A DNA stretch of 9,054 bases from an uncultured bacterium (lineage in GTDB: Bacteria > Bacteroidota > Bacteroidia > Sphingobacteriales > Sphingobacteriaceae), in assembly GCA_903958995.1 (NCBI GenBank), contig CAJBVG010000298.1, positions 1 through 9,054 of the forward strand, read 5' to 3'. The translations under genes were made by a program, and so were the position numbers. Of this stretch, positions 1 to 5,524 are shown in pieces (position 1 is the stretch's first letter; every line of letters begins with the position of its first letter). Below the pieces are notes generated by a model, which made no database searches, was not told the origin of the DNA, and saw only the letters and a program-made list of their open reading frames with translations.

Positions 1-547
1 ATAAGATTATCAACAGATATCTGTGGATATTCATATTGAAATCCATGCTTTTGAACTTTAATGAAAATAATGGGATTTCTGAAATTAATAGTAAAGAGAA
101 GCCAATGCTTAGAACTACCAATAGAATAGGGTTGATAGCCATTGGTAAAAACGGTAAGCTAATAAAAAACAAAGTGTTTGCTGGTGTTGCTAGTCCAATG
201 AAATTCTCCGATTGACGAGTATCTATATTGAATTTAGCCAAACGTAATGCAGAAAATACGGTAATGATGAAACCTACATAAGCATACTCTGTTGGGAGCA
301 TTTTAAATACAAATAAACCTGGGATAAATCCGAAGCTCACCATATCGGCTAGAGAATCCAACTGTTTTCCAATTTCAGAATAAGCTTTTAATACACGAGC
401 GGCCAATCCATCCATAAAATCAAATGCTGCTGCTAATAATACTAAATAAGCAGCTGTTTCTAATTCACCATTAAATGCATAAACCGCAGCCACGCATCCA
501 GTGAATAAATTCAGACAAGTGATAAAATTTGGAATATGTTTTTTCAT
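1..547 (-). CDS. pssA: CDP-diacylglycerol--serine O-phosphatidyltransferase, 5' part (partial at window edge)
   Basis: This integral membrane enzyme transfers phosphatidate from CDP-diacylglycerol to L-serine, giving phosphatidylserine, the precursor of phosphatidylethanolamine. 182 codons are open from the ATG at 547-545 to the window edge with no stop, so the C-terminus lies outside; from memory of the family about 50 residues are missing. The CDP-alcohol phosphatidyltransferase signature DGx2ARx8Gx3Dx3D is complete: D46 G47, A50 R51, G60, D64 and D68, with D43 in front; these acidic residues bind the metal ions and the CDP group. Hydrophobic stretches around residues 10-25, 31-42, 70-82, 87-100 and 120-155 fit a multi-pass protein. 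The start MKKHIPNFITCLN is typical of bacterial PssA. The gene begins 11 nt after the rho stop, with no promoter or Shine-Dalgarno in the gap, so it is probably read from the rho promoter. The family is certain; the exact alcohol substrate follows from overall likeness to PssA. Confidence 0.92.
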   Translation of the reverse strand, partial: MKKHIPNFITCLNLFTGCVAAVYAFNGELETAAYLVLLAAAFDFMDGLAARVLKAYSEIGKQLDSLADMVSFGFIPGLFVFKMLPTEYAYVGFIITVFSALRLAKFNIDTRQSENFIGLATPANTLFFISLPFLPMAINPILLVVLSIGFSLLLISEIPLFSLKFKSMDFNMNIHRYLLIIL

Positions 548-558
548 CTCAATTGATA

Positions 559-2235
559 TTAGCTATTCATTGAAATAAGGAACTCTTCGTTAGATTTTGT
601 TCCGCGCATTTGATGTTGTAAGAATTCCATTGCTTCTACAGGATTCATATCGGCTAAGTGATTTCTTAAAATCCAGATGCGTTGTAAAACATCTTTATCT
701 AATAATAAGTCATCTCTACGTGTAGAAGATGCTGTGATATCAATAGCTGGGAAAATACGTTTGTTAGCAATTTTTCTATCCAACTGTAATTCCATGTTAC
801 CTGTTCCCTTAAATTCTTCGAAGATTACCTCGTCCATTTTAGAACCAGTTTCTGTTAATGCCGTTGCGATAATGGTTAAAGAACCACCGTTCTCAATTTT
901 ACGAGCAGCACCAAAGAAACGTTTTGGTTTATGTAATGCATTTGCATCCACACCACCCGATAATATCTTACCTGATGCAGGAGCTACTGTATTGTATGCT
1001 CTCGCTAAACGAGTGATTGAATCGAGTAGAATAACTACATCATGACCACTTTCTACCATACGTTTTGCTTTTTCCAAAACGATGTTGGCAATTTTTACAT
1101 GTCGCTCAGCAGGTTCATCAAATGTAGAACTTACTACTTCAGCACGTACACTTCTTGCCATGTCGGTAACCTCTTCCGGACGTTCATCAATCAGTAAAAT
1201 GATTAAGTAAACTTCTGGATGGTTTGCAGCAATAGCATTGGCAACGTCTTTTAATAAAACAGTTTTACCTGTTTTCGGTTGCGCAACAATAAGTCCACGT
1301 TGACCTTTACCAATAGGGGCAAAGAGGTCCATTAAACGTGTAGAATAATTATTGGGGTCAGAAAATAAATTGAATTTTTCGAATGGAAATAATGGCGTTA
1401 AAAAGTCGAATGGTACACGGTCTCTCACTTCAGAAGGAGTGCGACCATTAATCGATTCAACACGCACTAATGGGAAATATTTTTCACCTTCTTTTGGAGG
1501 GCGAACACTACCGCGAACAGTATCACCAGTTTTCAATCCAAATAATTTTATTTGCGATTGCGATACATAAATATCATCCGGAGAAGTAAGGTAATTATAG
1601 TCTGACGAACGTAAGAAACCATAACCATCGGGCATAATTTCTAATACACCTTCGTTTACAATTGAATTATCGAAATCAAGTGTATTTAAAAGCGATTCGC
1701 TGTTAGGATTGTTACTACGTGGGTTGTTTTTATTACGATCGAATTTAGTGTTACGATTGCGATCGAATGAACGCTCGATGCTTGCACTATCTTGTAATCC
1801 TGGTTCAGGGTTACCTTGCTGTGGTACTTCAACTTCTGCTTCAGCTACTGAAGCCTCTTCGTTCGAAGGAGTTGCTTCTACTTGCTGCTGCTCGTTTGTA
1901 GATTCACGTTCTGGTTGAACTTCTGCAATCGGTTGAGGTTCGCGTGCTTGTGCAAAATTTCTATCAGGTTGCTGATCATATTCAGCTTGGAAACGTTTTT
2001 GTTCATCACGATTATCGTCTGTTTTAGCAGGTTTAATCGATCTTTTTCTCTTTGGCTTATCAGCTCCATCTTCTGTACTGCTTACTTCAGCACCAGTTTG
2101 TTTTTTTTGTTTATCCACTATATTAGATATAAGTTCTTGTTTTCGTAGTTCTTCGTAGTTGTTGATGTTGAGGTCTTTGGCTATTTGTCGTAATTCAGAA
2201 ACGAGTTTATCGTTCAAAGGGGTAGTATCGTGCAT
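559..2235 (-). CDS. rho: Transcription termination factor Rho with long low-complexity insert
   Basis: Rho is the hexameric RNA-dependent ATPase/translocase that ends transcription of untranslated RNA in the cytoplasm. The 558-residue product is longer than the 419-residue E. coli protein. Domain order: Rho N-terminal helical domain (about 5-45); a hydrophilic insert rich in E, Q, N, R and D (about 46-190); the S1/cold-shock-like RNA-binding domain (about 193-265, with GYGFLRS at 204-210); and the RecA-like ATPase (about 270-545). Visible motifs are Walker A AQPKTGKT (318-325, K324), the LIDERPEEVTDM segment (catalytic-type E351, R352), Walker B VVILLDS (D405), Q-loop SGGVDANAL (427-434), R-loop FKGTGNMEL, and R506 at the position of the E. 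coli arginine finger R366. All key residues are present, so it should be active. The ATG at 2235-2233 is the first in frame and directly precedes the N-terminal domain. It has a promoter about 60 nt upstream (2298-2328) and pssA follows. The insert is discussed as a finding. Confidence 0.98.
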   Translation of the reverse strand: MHDTTPLNDKLVSELRQIAKDLNINNYEELRKQELISNIVDKQKKQTGAEVSSTEDGADKPKRKRSIKPAKTDDNRDEQKRFQAEYDQQPDRNFAQAREPQPIAEVQPERESTNEQQQVEATPSNEEASVAEAEVEVPQQGNPEPGLQDSASIERSFDRNRNTKFDRNKNNPRSNNPNSESLLNTLDFDNSIVNEGVLEIMPDGYGFLRSSDYNYLTSPDDIYVSQSQIKLFGLKTGDTVRGSVRPPKEGEKYFPLVRVESINGRTPSEVRDRVPFDFLTPLFPFEKFNLFSDPNNYSTRLMDLFAPIGKGQRGLIVAQPKTGKTVLLKDVANAIAANHPEVYLIILLIDERPEEVTDMARSVRAEVVSSTFDEPAERHVKIANIVLEKAKRMVESGHDVVILLDSITRLARAYNTVAPASGKILSGGVDANALHKPKRFFGAARKIENGGSLTIIATALTETGSKMDEVIFEEFKGTGNMELQLDRKIANKRIFPAIDITASSTRRDDLLLDKDVLQRIWILRNHLADMNPVEAMEFLQHQMRGTKSNEEFLISMNS

Positions 2236-2297
2236 TAAGGAATTGTGAATCTTGTGATTAGGGTTTACTGAGAAGTGTTAAGAATATTAACACATCG

Positions 2298-2328
2298 CAA
2301 TTATAATGATAAATATGGAATAAACAAA
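2298..2328 (-). promoter_or_regulatory. Predicted Bacteroidota-type promoter of rho(-pssA)
   Basis: On the minus strand a TTTG (2328-2325) is followed, after exactly 19 nt, by TATAATTG (2305-2298). This matches the Bacteroidota sigma-ABfr pattern TTTG-N19-TAnnTTTG with one mismatch in the -7 box. Initiation near 2291-2293 would give rho a leader of about 57 nt. The prediction rests on motif and spacing alone. Confidence 0.6.
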
Positions 2329-2330
2329 AA

Positions 2331-2358
2331 AAGCCCTAAAAATTAATCAATAGGCCTT
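2331..2358. repeat. Hairpin between the divergent rho and pyrF promoters
   Basis: AAGCCCTA (2331-2338) and TAGGCCTT (2351-2358) can pair over 8 positions with one internal mismatch around a 12-nt AT loop. Read on the minus strand the stem runs directly into a T7 run (complement of 2324-2332), which makes it terminator-like in that direction; on the plus strand it is followed only by ATTTTC. No gene converges on it, so it could stop antisense transcripts or insulate the divergent units. It lies just upstream of the rho -33 element and of the pyrF -7 box. Confidence 0.4.
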
Positions 2359-2375
2359 ATTTTCAAATCATTTTC

Positions 2376-2383
2376 TATTTTTG
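2376..2383 (+). promoter_or_regulatory. -7 promoter element of pyrF, almost touching the start codon
   Basis: TATTTTTG is an exact match to the Bacteroidota -7 consensus TAnnTTTG. Its G lies only 5 nt before the pyrF ATG at 2389, so initiation at the usual distance would begin at or next to the ATG. No convincing TTG/TTTG is seen 19-21 nt upstream, so the -33 part is weak or absent. Confidence 0.5.
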
Positions 2384-2388
2384 TAGAT

Positions 2389-3222
2389 ATGAATAAAGCC
2401 ACCTTAGTTCAAGAGATAAAAGCGAAAAAATCATTTTTATGTGTAGGTTTAGATACTGATATTCAGCGTATACCGAAGCATTTATTGGAGTTCGACGATC
2501 CTATTTATGAATTTAACAAATCCATAATAGAAGCTACCTCTTCGTTTTGTGTGGCCTATAAGCCTAATATCGCTTTTTACGAAAGTCGTGGTTCTAAGGG
2601 TTGGGATAGTTTGAAAAAGACCATGGATTGCATCCCTAAGTCAATTTTTACTATTGCCGATGCTAAACGTGGTGATATTGGGAATACTTCTGATATGTAT
2701 GCTCGTGCATTTTTCGACAAGCAATCATCGGGTTTCGATTTTGATTCAATAACCATTGCACCCTATATGGGCTCAGATTCGGTAAAACCTTTTATAGCCT
2801 ATGAGAACAAATGGGTGATTCTTCTGGCATTAACCTCTAACGAGGGAGCCTTTGACTTTCAATTCACCGAAGACAAGTCATCAACGCCTTTATATCAAAA
2901 AGTAATTACTACTTCACAAGAGTGGGCAAGCGACGAACAAATGATGTACGTAGTTGGTGCTACTCGCCCAGAATTCTTCGCCGAAATTCGCAAGATTAGT
3001 CCAAAGCATTTTTACCTAGTACCAGGTGTTGGTGCTCAAGGTGGAAGCTTGGAAGATGTATGTAAATACGGACTAAACGATGAAATTGGTTTGTTAGTGA
3101 ATTCATCTAGAAACATTATCTACGCATCGAGTGGAACCGACTTTGCCGAACGTGCTGCAGAAGAAGCGCAAAAGATGCAATTAGAAATGGAAAAAATACT
3201 TGCACAGAATAAGTTGATTTAA
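2389..3222 (+). CDS. pyrF: Orotidine 5'-phosphate decarboxylase
   Basis: This cytoplasmic enzyme decarboxylates OMP to UMP, the last step of de novo pyrimidine synthesis. The 277-residue length and overall sequence place it in the longer subfamily 2 of PyrF rather than the roughly 230-residue E. coli type. The active-site signature is DAKRGDIGNT: D91, K93 and D96 form the Asp-Lys-x-x-Asp core after the beta strand SIFTIA. Other barrel motifs are CVGLDTD (18-24), AYKPNIAFYE (56-65), APYMGSD (124-130), the phosphate-binding loop VPGVGAQGG (211-219), and the closing NSSRNIIYAS (238-247, R241). The ATG at 2389 is the first in frame and gives a family-typical N-terminus; there is no Shine-Dalgarno. 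A DUF2851 gene follows after 43 nt on the same strand. Nothing pathway-related is adjacent, so pyrF here is not part of a pyr operon. Confidence 0.97.
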   Translation: MNKATLVQEIKAKKSFLCVGLDTDIQRIPKHLLEFDDPIYEFNKSIIEATSSFCVAYKPNIAFYESRGSKGWDSLKKTMDCIPKSIFTIADAKRGDIGNTSDMYARAFFDKQSSGFDFDSITIAPYMGSDSVKPFIAYENKWVILLALTSNEGAFDFQFTEDKSSTPLYQKVITTSQEWASDEQMMYVVGATRPEFFAEIRKISPKHFYLVPGVGAQGGSLEDVCKYGLNDEIGLLVNSSRNIIYASSGTDFAERAAEEAQKMQLEMEKILAQNKLI

Positions 3223-3236
3223 TCATTTCTTTCTTT

Positions 3237-3259
3237 TTCCTTTGTATAAACCAAAGGGA
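3237..3259 (+). promoter_or_regulatory. Small hairpin just upstream of the DUF2851 start
   Basis: CCTTTG (3239-3244) and CAAAGG (3252-3257) form a perfect 6-bp stem with a 7-nt loop, extendable by a T-G and a T-A pair to 3237/3259. It ends 6 nt before the ATG at 3266. There is no T-run, so it is not an intrinsic terminator; it may modulate translation of the downstream gene. The left arm is also the end of TTCCTTTG (3237-3244), a one-mismatch -7 box with TTG at 3214-3216 spaced 20 nt upstream, so an internal promoter is an alternative reading. Confidence 0.35.
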
Positions 3260-3265
3260 TAAGTG

Positions 3266-4543
3266 ATGAAGGAAGATTTTGTGCAGTCGGTTTGGAAATT
3301 TCAGCTTTTCAATCAAAAAGAATTTAATAGTGAATCGGGTCAGTTCATAAGAATTGTACACCCAGGATACGAGCATCAAAATGCTGGTCCGGATTTTATT
3401 TCCGCAAAAATATATATCGATGAAATTCTTTGGGTGGGTAATGTAGAAATACACGTCAATTCTCAAGAATGGTATGCCCATAAACATCACCTCGATGCTG
3501 CTTATAACAATGTGATTTTACATGTGGTTTTTAAATCCGATGGCAAGCCTTGCTTCACCCAAAACGGATTACTTTTAAACACCTTAGTACTCGAACCGTA
3601 TATCGATAATTCAGTTTTAAATAACTACGAACACCTTGCCGAAGATTTACGTGTATTGCCTTGTGTAACCTGGTGGAATGCTATAGAACCAAGTATTGTA
3701 GAGCATTGGCTTGCGCGCATGTGTGTGAGTAGATTAGAAAGTAAAGCACAAGAACTGAGTAGTCGATTACATACGTTGAATCGTCATTGGGATCAATTGT
3801 TTTTCGAAATTTTGGCAAGGCAAATGGGTTTCCATGTGAACTCCGATCCGATGGAGCGATTAGCTCGTTCGATTAAAACAGAATGGATACAAAAAATGTG
3901 TGATCAAGAGTTATCCGTCGATGCACTTTTCTTCGGACAAGCAGGAATGTTGAACCGAACGTTTAAGGATGTTTACCCCAATCAACTTAAAGAAGAATAT
4001 CAATTTTTAACAAAGAAATATAATTTACAATCCATCGAAGCATCGACCTGGAAATTCTCTAAACTTCGACCATTAAATTTCCCTACCATCCGCATCGCAC
4101 AGCTATCGGCAATTGTAAAACATCACCCTAAATTCTTTACAGAGTGTATAGAATTAAATGAGCCAACATCTATTTTAAATTATTTCGATGTGGAGATTAA
4201 TGATTATTGGGATACACATTATACGTTTGATTCTGAAAGTGCCTCAAGGAAGAAATACATTGGAAAAGAATCCATCAATCAACTCATATTAAACACACTT
4301 TGTATTACTTGGGTATTGTATGCCAACGTGACGAATAGCCCCGAATATGCTCAGAAAGCTATGAATTTAATGGAAATGATGACTTTAGAAAACAATCGTT
4401 ACGTAACTATGTTTAATGATGTATCGTATGAGTTTAATAATAGTGTACATAGCCAAGGCTTACGATATCTTTGGGAATACTATTGTAACGATAAAAAATG
4501 TTTAAATTGCAGTATTGGAATACAAGGGCTAAAACTAAAATAA
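3266..4543 (+). CDS. DUF2851 family protein of unknown function
   Basis: I recognise this 425-residue protein as a member of the DUF2851 family (Pfam PF11013 from memory), common in Bacteroidota and without an established function. The N-terminal third carries the conserved pattern: HPGYEHQNAGPDF (32-44), then GNVEIHV (58-64), W69, H72, H74-H75 and NNVILHVV (81-88). The C-terminal two thirds look helical and end with a cysteine cluster C407-x4-C412-x2-C415; C133 lies in LPCV after the N-terminal domain. No signal peptide or membrane segment is seen, so it is probably cytoplasmic. A GTG lies one codon upstream (3263), but the ATG at 3266 is the better start. It sits 43 nt after pyrF and 1 nt before a PspC-domain gene, so the latter two are surely co-translated or co-transcribed. 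The P42-D43 ... E61-x-H63 arrangement resembles PD-(D/E)xK nucleases; see findings. Existence as a gene is certain, function is not. Confidence 0.88.
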   Translation: MKEDFVQSVWKFQLFNQKEFNSESGQFIRIVHPGYEHQNAGPDFISAKIYIDEILWVGNVEIHVNSQEWYAHKHHLDAAYNNVILHVVFKSDGKPCFTQNGLLLNTLVLEPYIDNSVLNNYEHLAEDLRVLPCVTWWNAIEPSIVEHWLARMCVSRLESKAQELSSRLHTLNRHWDQLFFEILARQMGFHVNSDPMERLARSIKTEWIQKMCDQELSVDALFFGQAGMLNRTFKDVYPNQLKEEYQFLTKKYNLQSIEASTWKFSKLRPLNFPTIRIAQLSAIVKHHPKFFTECIELNEPTSILNYFDVEINDYWDTHYTFDSESASRKKYIGKESINQLILNTLCITWVLYANVTNSPEYAQKAMNLMEMMTLENNRYVTMFNDVSYEFNNSVHSQGLRYLWEYYCNDKKCLNCSIGIQGLKLK

Positions 4544-4544
4544 A

Positions 4545-4766
4545 ATGATTCAATCTATCATGTCGTTTTTTGAGCAGTACTCTTTTGGGGTATGTACTTA
4601 TTTGGCACAGAAATTCAAGTTGTCGCTTTCTAAAGTGAGAATGTTTTTTATCTACACTTCTTTCCTTTCTGTAGGAATGCCAATCGTATTTTATTTTCTA
4701 GCATTTTTTGTGTTAGACATTAGAAAATTCGTGAAGCAGAAGAGGAGTAATGTGTTTGAAAATTAA
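4545..4766 (+). CDS. PspC-domain small membrane protein
   Basis: A 73-residue protein resembling the short PspC-domain proteins of Bacteroidota. In Proteobacteria PspC is an inner-membrane sensor of the phage shock response, but these stand-alone short versions have no proven role. Residues 1-31 are an amphipathic head (FFEQYSFGVCTYLAQKF, then LSLSKVRMFFIY, which matches the conserved PspC core). Residues 33-58 form one long or two short hydrophobic segments (SFLSVGMPIVFYFLAFFVL), followed by a basic tail (RKFVKQKR). The ATG lies 1 nt after the DUF2851 stop, which implies translational coupling and a linked role. No other psp gene is in the window. It ends 29 nt from the convergent recX, with no clear terminator between them. 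Confidence 0.8.
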   Translation: MIQSIMSFFEQYSFGVCTYLAQKFKLSLSKVRMFFIYTSFLSVGMPIVFYFLAFFVLDIRKFVKQKRSNVFEN

Positions 4767-4780
4767 TCGTTCGACGAACA

Positions 4781-4809
4781 CGTACCCATTACCCACTACT
4801 CATTACCCA
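4781..4809. repeat. Short direct repeat across the recX stop codon
   Basis: CATTACCCA occurs at 4787-4795 and again at 4801-4809 (period 14), with a related TACCCA at 4783-4788. The recX stop codon (4798-4796) lies between the two copies, and the last recX codons fall in the second. This resembles the simple dispersed intergenic repeats common in Bacteroidota and fills most of the gap between the convergent genes; no intrinsic terminator is evident there. Confidence 0.55.
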
Positions 4810-5275
4810 ATAGGTCCCAAATCAAATCCTGCTCAAACCCTCTACCATTAAGGTATTGCGCGATTTTGTGTTTCCGAATATATGGGTCGGTGTCTTTAAC
4901 TTTTGATGCCTTTTTTTCGAGTTCCTTTTTTAGAATGTCAATATATTCGTCTCCATCAATTTCTTTCAATGCTTTTTTAATGCAGTAGTCGGATACCTTT
5001 TTGAGTTTTAAATGTTGCTTAATTTTTATTCGTCCCCAATGTTTAATTCGGCACTTACCACGAGCATAGGTGATAGCGAATCGTTCTTCATTTAAAAAAT
5101 TATCGGTAATTAAGTCGGAGATTAATTCTTCTACTTCTTTTTGATGTAAACCCATATCATACAACTTATCGCGCACTTCTTGCTGACTTCGTTCCTGATA
5201 GGCACAATACTGCTCAATTTTTACTTTGGCAGATTTTTTATCATAAATCTTTTTGGGTTTCTTCGACTCTTCCAT
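4796..5275 (-). CDS. recX: RecX family regulatory protein
   Basis: RecX proteins bind RecA and its filaments and limit recombinase activity in the cytoplasm. The 159-residue product has the usual size and the tandem three-helix repeats: about 13-56 (CAYQERSQQEVRDKLYDMG at 24-42), about 57-102 (FLNEERFAITYARGKCRIKHWG at 60-81, then IKQHLKLKKV) and about 105-157 (IRKHKIAQYLNGRGFEQDLIWDLL at 133-156). A lysine-rich N-terminus precedes them. The ATG (5275-5273) overlaps the TAA of the upstream SDR remnant as TAATG, so translation is probably coupled to it. The promoter is presumably the one in front of that remnant (5465-5496). recA is not adjacent, unlike in many other phyla. The last residues are encoded in a short direct repeat, so the natural C-terminus may have been slightly altered. 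The family call is firm; regulatory activity is inferred from it. Confidence 0.92.
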   Translation of the reverse strand: MEESKKPKKIYDKKSAKVKIEQYCAYQERSQQEVRDKLYDMGLHQKEVEELISDLITDNFLNEERFAITYARGKCRIKHWGRIKIKQHLKLKKVSDYCIKKALKEIDGDEYIDILKKELEKKASKVKDTDPYIRKHKIAQYLNGRGFEQDLIWDLLGNE

Positions 5276-5460
5276 TAGGAATCAAAATTGGTTTTAGAAC
5301 TGATGGCCTTCCAATCATCAATATCTTTCTGCACTTCAGCCATTGATTCCTTACGGAAGGTCGCGAAAGCATAATCGCCTTGGGCGATAACTTTCTTAGC
5401 TAATGCTCTACCTAAACCACCCGAAACACCGGTAATCAGCCAATTCTTTTTATTCATCAT
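5275..5460 (-). pseudogene. Internally deleted short-chain dehydrogenase (SDR) remnant
   Basis: An open frame of 61 codons, whereas SDR oxidoreductases have about 240-280 residues. Residues 4-41 are a normal SDR N-terminus: beta strand NWLITG, the cofactor loop TGVSGGLG (10-17), helix RALAKKVIAQG, then FATFRK. The last part, IDDWKAISSKTNF (47-59), looks like the C-terminal tail of the same SDR subfamily, which commonly ends in a pattern such as ID.W...S..T.F. The central region with the catalytic Ser-Tyr-Lys is missing, so no dehydrogenase activity is possible. I infer an in-frame internal deletion of about 200 codons. The frame is preserved, begins with ATGATG (5460 or 5457) directly after a good promoter, and its TAA overlaps the recX ATG. 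It may therefore persist as a leader peptide for recX expression. A mis-assembly is the main alternative. Confidence 0.75.
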
Positions 5461-5464
5461 GATT

Positions 5465-5496
5465 CAAATTTACCTTATTTTACGAGTTCATTCAAG
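5465..5496 (-). promoter_or_regulatory. Predicted promoter of the SDR remnant-recX unit
   Basis: On the minus strand TAAATTTG (5472-5465) matches the Bacteroidota -7 consensus TAnnTTTG exactly, and TTG within CTTG (5496-5493) lies 20 nt upstream as the -33 element. The -7 box ends only 4 nt before the first ATG (5460), so the transcript is expected to be leaderless or nearly so. Confidence 0.62.
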
Positions 5497-5513
5497 TTAA
5501 ACAATATTTTTTC

Positions 5514-5521
5514 GATATTTG
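5514..5521 (+). promoter_or_regulatory. Possible -7 promoter element of murF-alr
   Basis: GATATTTG matches TAnnTTTG with one mismatch (first base) and ends 3 nt before the ATG at 5525. No clear -33 TTG is found at the right distance. The whole divergent gap is only 64 nt (5461-5524), so the murF-alr promoter must lie here or inside the SDR remnant. Confidence 0.35.
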
Positions 5522-5524
5522 GTT

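Noticed and set aside
677..2148. Several plus-strand open frames of 69-122 codons opposite rho, and a minus-strand frame at 1878-2069
   Set aside because: They lie antisense to, or in another frame of, the strongly supported rho gene, have no recognisable domain and no promoter or start context; they are shadows of rho codon usage.
3116..3490. Minus-strand 124-codon frame across the pyrF end and the DUF2851 start
   Set aside because: It overlaps two well-supported plus-strand genes, and its product has no family resemblance.
4767..4780. GTTCGACGAAC between the convergent genes as a terminator hairpin
   Set aside because: The stem would need a one-base loop, or keeps only 3 bp with a realistic loop, and no T-run follows.
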